DNA from: Leishmania mexicana MHOM/GT/2001/U1103
Lineage: Eukaryota > Euglenozoa > Kinetoplastea > Trypanosomatida > Trypanosomatidae
Assembly: GCF_000234665.1 (NCBI RefSeq)
Contig: NC_018338.1
Coordinates: 236,501 to 300,500 of the forward strand
Reading direction: 5' to 3'
DNA length: 64,000 bases
This document shows positions 19,776 to 29,517 of this stretch, one piece after another. The notes under the pieces are model-generated. The model was not told the DNA's origin, searched no databases, and was given only the letters and a program-made list of their open reading frames with translations. The number at the start of each line of letters is the position of its first letter. Position 1 is the stretch's first letter. The translations under genes and the position numbers were made by a program.

Positions 19776-21851
19776 ATGCCTCCGCGCGTCACGTCTGTCG
19801 CCGCGCGCTCGTCATTGTGGACGGCTCGCCTCGGTGCGACGTGGTACAACCACCACACAGGCACCGCTGTTCTGCGTGTCCGCGGCAACGGTGGGCTGTG
19901 CACCGGCAGCACCTCGGCGGTGGCCACTCAGCGCCGCTTTGTCGGCCCTCGCCAGTACTCACCGAAGGGCTACCGTGAGGCTGCCGGGCGTGCACCAATG
20001 ACGTTCGAGTTTGGCGAGGAGTGCAACAACCTCGCCAGGGCTGCGCATCAGACAAAGAACTACGGCGACGCCATCAGCCTGTACGATAGGGCGCTGACAA
20101 TGCGCCGCGAGAAGTACGGGCCAATTCACAAGAAGTGCGCAGCGACGCTGCACAACATCGGCCGTGTTTTTATCGACATGAAGGAGTATGGCGCCGCCGA
20201 GAACGCCTTCACAGAGGCGGCCGCCATCTACGAGCAAGTGGAGGGGGACAAGTCACTTGAGTACGCCGAGTCGCTGGAGCTGCTCGCGCTCTGCTACACG
20301 CATCTCAAGTTCCTTGATGAGGCGGAAAAGGCCTTCAAGGATAGCATTCGCATCTTCCGGGATCAGTGCTACAACTACGGCAACAACTCGTGGCTGCCGG
20401 ACGATAAGACACCGCCGGCGGAACCGAACAAGCACCCGCTCTCGTCGGCAGCTCACGCTCTAGCCGACTGCGCGGCGCTCTTCCTGTTCCGCCGCCAGGA
20501 GCACCAAGCCGTCGCCTTTCTCGAGGAGGCGCTGGAGATACGCCGCTTCCTGTACAGTCGCCACGTCAAGTTCCGCCCCATGATTGCGCAGACGCTCAAC
20601 AAACTCTGTGAACTCAAGAAGTCACTCGACGACGCTGTCGGCGCGGAGATGTGCATCAACGAATGCTTGGAGATTTGCATCGAGACACTCGGGCGCGATC
20701 ACCCGGCGACGGCGCAGGCGACGAGTAGCAAGGCAGGACTGCTCGCCGCCAAGAAGCAGTTCCGCGACGCCTTACGGCTCTACGAGGAAAGCACGTGCAC
20801 GTACGCCATGGCGCTCGGCAAGGATGCGCCGCTTTTTGGGCAGGAGCTCATGAAACTCGGCCGCTGCCAGGAGCTGTGCAACGACGTCGTCAACGCTGAA
20901 AAAACGTTCCGGCGCGGCGTTGAGATCATCAAGAAAGGCTTTGGCCCGAACAGCCTCCAGCTGGCGGAGGCGAACACTTTCTATGGATCGTTACTGGCCC
21001 GAAGGCTCGATATTGACCAAGCCGTCGACATGTTCCGCGACGCCATTCGGATTCGCAAGAGTGTGGACAAGCATGATCCGCAGTTAGCGTACCTGTACCA
21101 GAAGATCGGGGACGCCTACGCGATGCGCCGGGAGCCACACGCGGAGGCATACTTCCTCCTTGCTGTGGATGCCTTTAAGCAGAACGCCACGATTGAGCCC
21201 CTGCAGCGCACGTACATGACGGACGTTTTGGATGACCTGGGGCTCTTCTACCTTGACTTTCAACACTACGAGAAGGCGGAGAAGTGCTTCAAGGAGGCTC
21301 TTGACACCCGCATCGAGATGCTCGGCGAGAATCACGCCACAGTGGCGTACTCGTACAGCAACTTCGCGCTCCTGTACCTGCAGCGGCAGGACTACGCCAA
21401 CTGCGAGAAAATGGCGGAGGCGGCGCTGGACATGTACGGCAAGACCGCCCGCTCCAACGTGCTGGCTCAGGCCGACGTGCACACGACGCTGGGTCAGTGC
21501 TACCACCAGCAGAGCCAGTTTGCCAAGGCGCTGGAGATGCACGAGAAGGCGCTCAACGTACGTCGCACGCGCGGCGACACGACGGAAACGGCCGTGGCGG
21601 AGTCACTGAATCAAATCGCGCGCGTCTATGTCACAATGAAGCGCTACGGCAAGGCGTACCGCCATGTCAAGGAGGCCCGGCGGCTTGTCTGGCAGTTCAA
21701 CGTGGAAATCACGCAGCCGCTGCGCAACGAAATCGTCAAGACAGAGCAGATGATTCCACCTATGGACGAGTGGACGAACGAGGAGCGGGCTGAGGCGCAG
21801 GTGATGATCGGGGACGGTAGCAGCGTGGCCACGGCCGCCACCGGCTCCTGA
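19776..21851 (+). CDS. Kinesin-light-chain-like TPR protein with mitochondrial-type leader
   Basis: 691 residues. Residues 1-74 are rich in Arg, Ser, Ala and Gly with almost no acidic residues (MPPRVTSVAARSSLWTARLG), typical of a mitochondrial presequence. From Met75 on, the protein is built of tandem 40-42-residue tetratricopeptide repeats of kinesin-light-chain/NPHP3 style. Visible examples are YGDAISLYDRALTMRREKYG, YGAAENAFTEAAAIYEQVEG, YEKAEKCFKEALDTRIEMLG and FAKALEMHEKALNVRRTRGD. I estimate about ten to twelve repeats forming a protein-binding solenoid. No catalytic domain is visible. The C-terminus (after about 655) is acidic and then Ser/Thr/Ala-rich. The likely role is an adaptor or assembly factor in the mitochondrion; its partner is unknown. 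Confidence 0.85.
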   Translation: MPPRVTSVAARSSLWTARLGATWYNHHTGTAVLRVRGNGGLCTGSTSAVATQRRFVGPRQYSPKGYREAAGRAPMTFEFGEECNNLARAAHQTKNYGDAISLYDRALTMRREKYGPIHKKCAATLHNIGRVFIDMKEYGAAENAFTEAAAIYEQVEGDKSLEYAESLELLALCYTHLKFLDEAEKAFKDSIRIFRDQCYNYGNNSWLPDDKTPPAEPNKHPLSSAAHALADCAALFLFRRQEHQAVAFLEEALEIRRFLYSRHVKFRPMIAQTLNKLCELKKSLDDAVGAEMCINECLEICIETLGRDHPATAQATSSKAGLLAAKKQFRDALRLYEESTCTYAMALGKDAPLFGQELMKLGRCQELCNDVVNAEKTFRRGVEIIKKGFGPNSLQLAEANTFYGSLLARRLDIDQAVDMFRDAIRIRKSVDKHDPQLAYLYQKIGDAYAMRREPHAEAYFLLAVDAFKQNATIEPLQRTYMTDVLDDLGLFYLDFQHYEKAEKCFKEALDTRIEMLGENHATVAYSYSNFALLYLQRQDYANCEKMAEAALDMYGKTARSNVLAQADVHTTLGQCYHQQSQFAKALEMHEKALNVRRTRGDTTETAVAESLNQIARVYVTMKRYGKAYRHVKEARRLVWQFNVEITQPLRNEIVKTEQMIPPMDEWTNEERAEAQVMIGDGSSVATAATGS

Positions 21852-22313
21852 ACGAGTGTGGTTCGACGGAGGTGGCGTCCAACATGGCGCGCGAGGTGGT
21901 GTATCTCCATTCCACTCGAAAAAGATGTGAAGAGATAGACGCAGCGGGGTGGGAGGGCGGCTGGATGTATTCCGCCCTGGTTTCCTTACCCCCAGTCTTT
22001 CATGTGTGTGTGTGTATGTGTGTGAGAGAGAAAGAAAACAAAAGAGTCGATGCAATCTCGCATGCCTCTGCTCATGTCGTCACCCTCTCTCTCCCCCTCT
22101 CGCCACATTTGGCCCTGGTCCGCGTGCACGGCCTGTCACTGTCGCTGCGCATCCCCTTCCTCTGTATTGTCCTTGTTCGGTCGTCGAGCACGACCCCGAA
22201 AGAATTGCTCTGCGCACCTGCGTCACGGGTCCTGCAAGGGGAGGTCTCTCTCCTCCTCGTCTCCTCCAGACTTTCGACTCAACGTCTCACCAGTAGTGCT
22301 GCGCATTTCGTCA
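21852..22313. other. Short intergenic spacer
   Basis: About 460 bp with a GT run (about 22001-22022) and a CT-rich tract (about 22080-22106). An ORF reads through its second half in frame with the V-ATPase gene, but it is judged to be untranslated leader (see the acceptor at 22245-22269). Confidence 0.65.
22245..22269 (+). promoter_or_regulatory. Candidate trans-splice acceptor for V-ATPase subunit D
   Basis: A pyrimidine run of about 23 nt (TCTCTCTCCTCCTCGTCTCC...) ends in CCAG with AG at 22268-22269. Splicing here leaves a 44-nt leader before ATG 22314 and removes every upstream in-frame Met. This supports the shorter protein start. Confidence 0.55.
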
Positions 22314-23144
22314 ATGTCCAGCACAAGCCGCTACCCGGCCCTTCCGAGCCGCATGTCGCTCATCGCCTTCAAGACGCGTCTGAAAGGTGCACAGAAGGGG
22401 CACAGCTTATTGAAAAAGAAGGCCGATGCCCTGGCGCTGCGCTACCGGACGGTGATGGGTGAACTGCGCACAGCGAAGCTCGAAATAGCGAACCAGATCA
22501 AGGGCTCCTACTTCACCATCACGCAGGCACAGTTCATTGCCGGAGATATTAGCCTTGCCGTGCAGGAGTCGCTCAAGATCCCGACGTACCGGATGGAGCT
22601 GCATGTGGAGAACATTGCTGGCGTGCAGGTGCCGAGCTTTCACACCCAAAACGACGACGTCGCCGACAGTCAAGGCGATTCTGCGGCGGAGTCGCGCCTG
22701 AAGGGCTACAACTCGTACTCCACAGGCGCCGTCACCGGCTCCCTCACAACTGGTCTGGGTAAGGGTGGCGAGCAGATCAAGGAGGCCTACGCCGCCTTCC
22801 GCCACACCCTCTCGCTCCTCGTCAAGATCGCGTCCCTGCAGACGAGCTGGATTACGCTCGACATTGCGCAAAAGGTGACGAACCGCCGCGTGAATGCCCT
22901 GGAGAAGGTAGTGATTCCGCGCGTGCAGAACACCCTCAGCTACATCGCTTCAGAGCTAGACGAGCAGGAGCGTGAGGAGTTCTTCCGTCTTAAAATGGTG
23001 CAGAAAAAGAAAATCACGGCAAAGATCCAGCAGAGCGCGCGCCAAGCTGAAGCGGCCGACATCGAGGCGGAGCGGACGCGGAAGCGCAACCTCCTCATGG
23101 TCCAGCGCGACGGAGGCGTGGTCGAGGCGGACATGGTGGTGTAA
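22314..23144 (+). CDS. VMA8: V-type H+-ATPase subunit D
   Basis: 276-residue central-stalk subunit of the V1 sector, which couples ATP hydrolysis to rotation in acidocalcisomes, vacuoles or endosomes. The family signature is clear: N-terminal RMSLIAFKTRLKGAQKGHSL, then KKKADALALRYRTVM, both typical of V-ATPase D/AtpD; an internal Gly-rich segment; and the C-terminal coiled-coil half with RRVNALEKVVIPRVQNTL and EREEFFRLKMVQKKK. The length fits the family (roughly 245-260 residues plus short extensions). The frame stays open upstream to 22050, but those 88 residues are compositionally like leader sequence and lie before the best splice acceptor. MSLIAF at 22353 is an alternative start. Confidence 0.95.
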   Translation: MSSTSRYPALPSRMSLIAFKTRLKGAQKGHSLLKKKADALALRYRTVMGELRTAKLEIANQIKGSYFTITQAQFIAGDISLAVQESLKIPTYRMELHVENIAGVQVPSFHTQNDDVADSQGDSAAESRLKGYNSYSTGAVTGSLTTGLGKGGEQIKEAYAAFRHTLSLLVKIASLQTSWITLDIAQKVTNRRVNALEKVVIPRVQNTLSYIASELDEQEREEFFRLKMVQKKKITAKIQQSARQAEAADIEAERTRKRNLLMVQRDGGVVEADMVV

Positions 23145-23464
23145 ATCAGTCTGGGGAACACCACCGCGTAGACGAGTCTTTCGAAGCAAAAACGTGTCAT
23201 TGGGCGAAATGAAACTGGTAGAACAAGAGGGCCAGCCTCGCCTCCTCCTCTTACCTTTGCGTAGCTGATGACGAAGGTACATCTTTGTCGTTGACCTGCC
23301 GTTTTATCAACTTTCCCTCGTGAAGTGTTGTGTATGAGTGTAGTGGTGTGTATGTGCGTGTGCGTGTGTGTGTCTTGGTGGTGCTGGTCATTGAATTTGG
23401 GTGAAGGATGGTGTGTTTGGTGGAGTGGTTTTCTTTTTCCGCATGTGTTCGTGGAAGACGAGCC

Positions 23465-24065
23465 CTGATGATGGGGGACACACCTCACCGTTGCACCTCA
23501 GGGTCCAATCCCCCACTCTTTGTGGTGCCGCCAAGCAGCACCCTCCTCCCCCCTCTATCCCCTGCCAAATACTGCGCCACCTCTGGTGGTGGTAGGGCCA
23601 AGCACCTACGACCTAAAGGAGGGGGAAGGTCAGTGCGATGTATCGCTGCTGATGCCGGCAGCCAGGTCCTGGACGGCGATAGGTCAGAGCAACCTGCGGC
23701 CGTGCACACGCTTGTGCCATCCATATAATAGGCGAAGTGCCAACGTGACTCGAGCGTATCCCAAGCGCGGCCCTCGCAGTGCCTGTCGGTGTGGGGAGCC
23801 TGAGTGTCGCTCCGAGGGGATGCACGAGGTGGTGGCTGGCATGATGCGGGGAGGGGGGCGCGGATGTGCGGGACGGCCTGCAGAGCGGATGCTGAGTCGA
23901 GAGTGTGAGGCAGAGGCCGTGCCCCGACGATTGAGTCGGCGCATTGCTGCACCGACGTGTGTCTACCCGCTGCCTCGCACCACGCGATGTGGGAGTCTGT
24001 GGCAGGCCGGTGGTAGAGTGGGGTTTGGCCTCACGTTGTGTGACTTCGAAACGGGCACTCTGAAA
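23465..24065 (+). repeat. Dispersed repeat A, copy 1 (SIDER-like retroposon candidate)
   Basis: About 600 bp, almost identical by eye to 44661-45262 in the same orientation; only scattered substitutions and 1-2 nt indels were noticed. Identity begins at CTGATGA and ends after GAAACGGGCAC..TGAAA, followed by A-rich sequence (GGGAAAATCAAAG), which suggests a retroposon with its 3' end to the right. Size, intergenic location and the A-rich end fit the SIDER family of short degenerate retroposons in Leishmania 3' UTRs. I could not verify the family signature. No convincing target-site duplication was seen. It lies in the probable 3' UTR of V-ATPase D. Confidence 0.75.
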
Positions 24066-24503
24066 GGGAAAATCAAAGCACTTTGAAGCAGAGCTCATCT
24101 CCCGCTTCCTTCCCCCCCCCGCCCGCCTGCCCGCCACACATGGGGTACTGTACTTAGCGACGGTGAAAGCACCAGGAGAATTACACAAGAAAATAAAGCG
24201 AAAAAAAGGGTCAACAGCTTCCATTTGCAAAGTGCGCGCAAGAGCCATGGACGTGGACGGAGGAGCTACGCCAGAGAAGCGGCTGGCCTCAGACCACAGT
24301 ACGAGAGAGCACTACCGTGTGCTACGGTAACGAGGCGCCATGGCGCCCATCATAGCTTCCAGCTGGCGCGGCGCTAGCTGTGCATCCTTTTCCCTCCCAA
24401 CTGATGGGAAGGCGTCCTACATGGCTCCGTCCATCCATGGCCTTTTTCTTTTGTTCTTTCAGCAGCATCCCTTTCTTGCGTTCCTCCTCTGCCCTCTTTG
24501 GCC

Positions 24504-24506
<3 letters not shown>

Positions 24507-24538
<32 letters not shown>
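24507..24538. repeat. (TA)n microsatellite
   Basis: An uninterrupted run of alternating A and T of about 32 nt within the spacer upstream of the EEP-family gene. Confidence 0.9.
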
Positions 24539-24541
<3 letters not shown>

Positions 24542-25350
24542 CTTCGTTGCCGCATCCATCATCTGCAGTCTTGCGTGTTTGTTGTTGTGCTTCACAGGCC
24601 AGCCAAGCCTCTGCTTCAGCGTTCTCGTTCTCTTCGCGTTCGTACCGGTTTGCCGCCCATCTCGTACAACGTGGCCAGCTGGCCACCATCACCGTCACCA
24701 CTACCCCTCCCCTTCTCCCTGCGCCTTTTCCCTTCCCTCGCTGCATTTCCTGCCTGCTCTTCAGTCCACCCCCCCCCACTGCGCTCCTCTTTCTGGCAGT
24801 CTCCCCGCTTACTCGCTCTCCATCGCATCACCAACGAAACGAACATAACGAAAAAGAAAGTCAAGATACCAGTGAAGGCGCGCATAGACACACACGCGCG
24901 TGCGCACGCACAAAAGGCCCTGCACACGGCTGCTGCCCGCCCATACACACACGCACACATACCAAAACAGAAGGCTGAAAGGGAAAGACAACAAAGGGAG
25001 GCTTCCGCCTGGCTGATTGAGCTCCACCGCGCCTCCCCCTCCACCCACCCGCCCAACCCCCTCCTCGCGTGTTTGTTCTGCCCTTATCGTTTTTTTTACT
25101 TGCGCATATATATTTGTGTCTACGCACGCACACACACATATTTATACTGCCTTTTCTCTCTTTGGTGTTGTTGATGGGTGCTGGGTGATCGTCTGCCTAT
25201 CGCTGTCCGTGTGCTTGCGTGTGCACTTTTTTTTACTACTACTGCTCGTCCGTTTTCTCTCCGCTTCCGCACGCATTCTGTGGTGGTGCGTATTTTGTAC
25301 GAAGTCTATCGCCTCCTGTCGCCCCTGCCCTTCTCCCCACCACCGCCAAT

Positions 25351-25360
25351 CCCTTTTCAG
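25351..25360 (+). promoter_or_regulatory. Candidate trans-splice acceptor for the EEP-family gene
   Basis: The sequence CCCTTTTCAG (AG at 25359-25360), preceded by C/T-rich sequence from about 25313, lies 18 nt before ATG 25379. It argues against the 67-residue in-frame extension starting at 25178. Confidence 0.45.
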
Positions 25361-25378
25361 CCGCTGTCACACATCACT

Positions 25379-26974
25379 ATGCCCATCTTCGACAACAAAA
25401 ATGACGAGAAGGTGCTCAAGGCCATGAAGTCAGGGGACCTACTCCATTACGACTATCGCCATGTAGAAAAGCATGGCTGCAGTAGGGCCAAGCTTGGCGA
25501 CACGTTCTCCGTGGTGCAGTGGAATATCGAGCGCGGCGTCAAGCTGGATGCTATTATCGCGGACTTGAAGGCGCTTCACGCTGACTTCATTGTGCTGCAG
25601 GAGCTCGACACCAACTGTCGCCGCTCCAACTACGCAAATATGCCAAAAGAAATAGCCAAGGCCCTGGAAGCCGACCTGTACTTCGTGTGCGAATTCCAGG
25701 AGCTGGACTCAAGCCTACGGAGCCCTGTGAACGCCGTCGGTCCGCGTTCGCAGCCGGCGCTGGAGTTGGAGACGCCACCAAACTCTGGAGAAAACGAAGG
25801 CAGCACCCACAAGCCGGTCAAGAGCTACCACCTCCACGGCAACGCAATCCTCAGTCGCCATGTCACGCTGCGCGAGCCGACCGTAATTCCGCTCACCAGC
25901 CCCTTCTTGTGGGAAGAGGCGGGTGATCGGCGCAAAGAGCCGCGCAAAGGGTTTCGCGGTGCCCTGCGTGTCCGCGTCGACGCGGTAGACCGCACCTCGG
26001 CCCATATGGCGCCACTGTACATCTACTGCTGCCATTTTGAAGTGTTTTGCGGGGCCCTCGCGCGTGTGAGGCAGCTGGCGGACTGTATGGCGGACATGCA
26101 GCACATCACGCACGTGTCAACGGCGTTGAACGGGGCGCGTTCGAGGCAGCCAGCCTTCCTTCTCGCCGGGGACTTAAACACCACAGCACACGGTATTGTG
26201 CGCTTAAGTCGGCACTACGCAACCGATCGACTCCGTTGGCTCAGCTTTGGCGAGGTCGAGGCGTGCTGGCTGCAGCGCAAGGTGTTAGGACGCAACATGC
26301 AGCACCTACAGGCCAGCTGCTGCCCTCTTTCGTACCACTTCCTGGCAGTCGCCGCCTCGCGTGTGCACCAGTTCTTGTGCAACAACTCACTGGTATGGCA
26401 ATACGTTTACGGCTTCACAAAATCGGAGCAGGATCGCATGTCCAATGTGCAACTGTGTCTGTACGACCCGTCTGACAAGGTCACCTCCATTACGCTAGAC
26501 CACCCAGACTACTACGGCTTCGCACGTGGAAAGCTGGACTGGATACTGCTGAGCAATCTGCAGCCGCGCCCGTTCCGCACCGCCCGCAACGGGGCTGAGC
26601 CGATCGACATCGCTGTCCTGGAGAAGAACGGCAGCATCTCCACCGCCTCGTACGCCGCCCGCTACCTCCACTCCATCTACGACGGCTCACACGACAAGGC
26701 GCGCGAGGCATCGGCGCAGTCTCATGAAGCCTCAGCGAAGTACGTGCCGAAGGACGGCTACCTTCTCTTCAATGAAAACTACACCGCCAGCGATCACCGC
26801 GGGCTCGTCATGACAGTGCGACAAAACAATGGGCGACCACAAGACGTCTACCCGTCTCAAGGCGCCACGTACACAGCCGACTGGGCAGCGGTCGGCTTCT
26901 TCATCCTGACACGTGCGCTGCCCGTCGCCGCAGTCGCGCTGGGGCTCTATCACAAGTACAAGATGTTGCGCTGA
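25379..26974 (+). CDS. Tail-anchored endonuclease/exonuclease/phosphatase-fold enzyme
   Basis: 531-residue Mg2+-dependent phosphodiesterase of the DNase I/EEP superfamily, substrate unknown. Active-site motifs appear in the right order: QWNIERG with N49; LQELDT with metal ligand E75; GNAILSR; CHFEVF; GDLNT with D265 and N267; KLDWIL with D387; and SDHRG with D472-H473. A hydrophobic segment at about 502-522 (WAAVGFFILTRALPVAAVAL) followed by a short HKYKMLR tail predicts a C-terminal membrane anchor, with the catalytic domain probably facing the cytosol. Members of this superfamily act on nucleic acids, inositol phosphates or sphingolipids. The membrane anchor makes a lipid or membrane-linked substrate plausible, but this is inference. 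There is no N-terminal signal peptide from ATG 25379. Confidence 0.85.
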   Translation: MPIFDNKNDEKVLKAMKSGDLLHYDYRHVEKHGCSRAKLGDTFSVVQWNIERGVKLDAIIADLKALHADFIVLQELDTNCRRSNYANMPKEIAKALEADLYFVCEFQELDSSLRSPVNAVGPRSQPALELETPPNSGENEGSTHKPVKSYHLHGNAILSRHVTLREPTVIPLTSPFLWEEAGDRRKEPRKGFRGALRVRVDAVDRTSAHMAPLYIYCCHFEVFCGALARVRQLADCMADMQHITHVSTALNGARSRQPAFLLAGDLNTTAHGIVRLSRHYATDRLRWLSFGEVEACWLQRKVLGRNMQHLQASCCPLSYHFLAVAASRVHQFLCNNSLVWQYVYGFTKSEQDRMSNVQLCLYDPSDKVTSITLDHPDYYGFARGKLDWILLSNLQPRPFRTARNGAEPIDIAVLEKNGSISTASYAARYLHSIYDGSHDKAREASAQSHEASAKYVPKDGYLLFNENYTASDHRGLVMTVRQNNGRPQDVYPSQGATYTADWAAVGFFILTRALPVAAVALGLYHKYKMLR

Positions 26975-29517
26975 GACAACGACGTCGCACATTTTGGCCC
27001 TGATGGTGGCTGAGCACCGCCGTGCGTTATTTGTTTTTTCGTTTTCGCCTCCCGTCCCCACATGCCACATGCACGGCTGTGACTCGAATGCTCCTCAATC
27101 GACAGATGCGTATTTACATGGTGCACGTGCGCGTATACCTGTGCGGCCGCGGAGACAACAAGTGACAAGATACAATAAAGGGCAAACTAAAGATGGAAAC
27201 GCACACACGCACACGCGCAGTCTCCGAGGACGGCGTGGAGGCAACGTGTGCGTAGGAAAAGCGAAGTAGCGGTGTCTGTGTGTCGCCGTCCGTTTGCCAT
27301 TCTTGCTTTTTTTCTTTTCGTTGGCCCTTTCTGTTTCTGTTTTTTTTTTGTGTGAAATGTAGAGCTGCTGCTCCCCACCCCACCCCGCCCTTGTCACCGG
27401 CCACCTCAGTATGTGATATCAGGGCCTAAGTTACTCACACTCTCTGTTGGGAAACCAAGCGCCTGCACCGTCTGCCCTCGGGTAACAGCTGCAGACTCTT
27501 GGTGCCGACAGGACAGGTCTGGGCTGGCGCCGTGCGGATGAGACTTGTGACCATGACCACGTTTGGACCAGCTCACCACGGATAGTGTCGGCGATTTGGC
27601 AAATTCATGTCTCTGCTCCCTGTTTCGCTGCTTGTGCTGCGCTGCGAAGATGCTGAGCGTAATCCTGGGCATAGCCCACGCTGTATGCAGTAGAACTGCA
27701 GTTGGCCGAACGACGCCAAACGGTGTTGGGGGTGGCCCGGCTCCTGTACACAGCCGCAGCCCACCAGAGGTAGGCGAGCTGTGGTTGTGTGTCCACGGGC
27801 ACTCTGGCTGACTGGCTCGTGGTGGTATAATAAGAAGGTTGATATCGTAAAAAAATAAACATCGCCAACATTGCATGTCTCTTTTCCCGTGTCTGTCCTG
27901 TTATCCCGCCAGCTAGCGTTCTCCTCTTTTTTTGTCGCCGTCGCATGCTCTCCGTCCAAGGGGAGAACGGCGAGACATGGACGATCTCCTCGTCGGTGTC
28001 TGCCCCCCCCCTCCCTGCCCCCTAAAGCTGCACCGTCGCTTTCTTCGTGCCTTTTTTCGGGCTGATGCTCATTGTGTCCGTGGTCGTGTCGAGTGGTCCG
28101 TTTCTGACCCCCTCCCCCTCATCCGCTCCCCCTGCTTCAGGGCGGGAGTTTTAGGAGGAGGAGGGAAGATGGGACTTCCTGCCCCGAATGTGTCAAGACC
28201 GGGGTTATGATGACGCGGTTGGGTGATCGGAGATCACCGGGCCCGGTCGAGGCAGCTCTTCACACCGCTTCTTCCAGTGCACCACCGACTTGCGAAGATC
28301 TGTGATTGTGCATCGTTCTCAGTTACCACACTCTGTATCTTCCAATACACTTCCCATGCAATACGGGGCAGAAAAAAGAGGGAGTAGGCAGACAGTAACG
28401 GTATTCCTCTACGTGTATGTGTGTGGCATTGCCGCCATCCCGTTAATGTGAGAGGGAGAAGGCAACACGACGAGTGGCGGCGGCTCGATACAAAGGCGCA
28501 ACGCAGAATGATGAGCACCGTGCTGCCTCATCTTCGTTCCCTCACCTTACCTTGTCCCGCACCACTCGCTCGTATTGCCTCCGCGCATCGCTACGCGTAC
28601 GTGCACCGTTTCATCTTTTTTTTGGAGCCGTCGTCGGTTTTCCTGTTCTGCAGTGCTTTTTTTTCGTGTGTGGGTGTGTGGGTGTTTCTGATAATGATCA
28701 CTTATCGCCCCCCCCCCACAGTTCAAAGCATGTGCCAACGTGCACGTTCACGAGGGGAACGCATGGCTTTGAACACATGTCGCTGTGTATTTGTAGTTTC
28801 CTGCGTCGTCACCGATGACTGTTTTCTTACCAAAAGAGAAAATCTGAATCAAAGCACGCGGCCCTTCTTCCTCCCACCACTACCCTCCCCCTCCCTTTAT
28901 CCCCCTGCCCATCTCAGCACGCGCGTAGATGATGTGGCGAAAGAGGAGAGTCCAGCGAAGGGGGAATGGATAGGGAGAAGCAACATTCATCAAAGAAAGC
29001 GAGCTGTAACGCCGGTCCCCCGCCCATACTTTCTGATGTTGTCGTTGTGCCCCCTCCCCTTCTCCTCGTTGTCTTTCTACTTGTCTTGTGTGCGCCTCTG
29101 TACATTTTTGTTTACTTCTCCGTCTCGTCGACTCATGCTTGCTCGCTGATGCCTCGCTGGTCTTTCCTTTCTGAGCGGTGTATGTATTGGGCCTACACGG
29201 AAGAAGCACACACAAAAAAAACGCGCGACAGGACGAACGGCTGGTTGTTGCCAGCACCCGCCACGTGCTTTGCCTCGCCGAGTCACAACCCAAAGTCGTC
29301 GCACTCGCGCGGATGCACGTTGCCCTTCCGCTCTCTCTCTGTCCCTCCTATCTAGCGCATCTTAGCTTTGACTCACCATCTGCAACTACTCCCCACCCCC
29401 CTGAACGCTGTCCTATACCCCTCTGCACCAGGTACAAGCACAGCTGACTGAGCCACCGAGGAGCGCCACACAGAGCAACTTCCCCGCTCCTTTCCACCAT
29501 CAAAACCAACGGACAGC
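26975..29517. other. Intergenic spacer containing repeat B copy 1
   Basis: About 2.5 kb with repeat B (27396-27786), an A-rich stretch after it (about 27847-27859), a perfect 7-bp hairpin (28222-28238, loop GGA), a mixed-composition segment (about 28140-28420) and several homopolymer runs (T9-T10 near 27341, C8-C9 near 28004 and 28711). No ORF here shows a domain or a coding-like composition. Confidence 0.6.
27396..27786 (+). repeat. Dispersed repeat B, copy 1 (SIDER-like retroposon candidate)
   Basis: About 391 bp nearly identical to 40550-40940, same orientation, beginning ACCGGCCACCTCAGTATGTG. After the identical core both copies continue into weakly similar sequence and then an A-rich run (here GTAAAAAAATAAA at about 27848-27860). 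So the full element may extend to about 27860, with its 3' end on the right. A few substitutions are visible (for example TTGGGAAACC against TTGGGAAGCC). Size, place and A-rich end suggest a short retroposon. It does not obviously share its 5' sequence with repeat A. Confidence 0.75.

Larger units (their letters stand above)
23145..25378. other. Intergenic spacer containing repeat A copy 1 and a (TA)n tract
   Basis: About 2.2 kb. It contains GT-rich sequence (about 23336-23372), the 600-bp dispersed repeat A (23465-24065), a pure TA microsatellite (24507-24538), long C/T tracts (about 24690-24780) and T-runs before the next gene. ORFs in this interval are low-complexity or belong to the repeat. 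Confidence 0.65.

Noticed and set aside
22050..22313. In-frame N-terminal extension of V-ATPase subunit D
   Set aside because: Ser/Pro/Arg leader-like composition, absent from the family, and located upstream of a strong polypyrimidine-AG signal at 22245-22269.
23485..23952. 155-codon - strand frame in repeat A, repeated at 44681-45139
   Set aside because: It recurs only because the repeats are almost identical; the product has no domain and the element is best read as a short non-autonomous retroposon in the other orientation.
24380..25174. 264-codon + frame upstream of the EEP gene
   Set aside because: It runs through the (TA)n and pyrimidine tracts, giving YIYIYI and Ser/Pro/Leu runs; composition is intergenic.
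28222..28238. Perfect 7-bp inverted repeat GGTGATC-GGA-GATCACC
   Set aside because: Too short to be significant in 64 kb without conservation evidence; noted only as part of the spacer.
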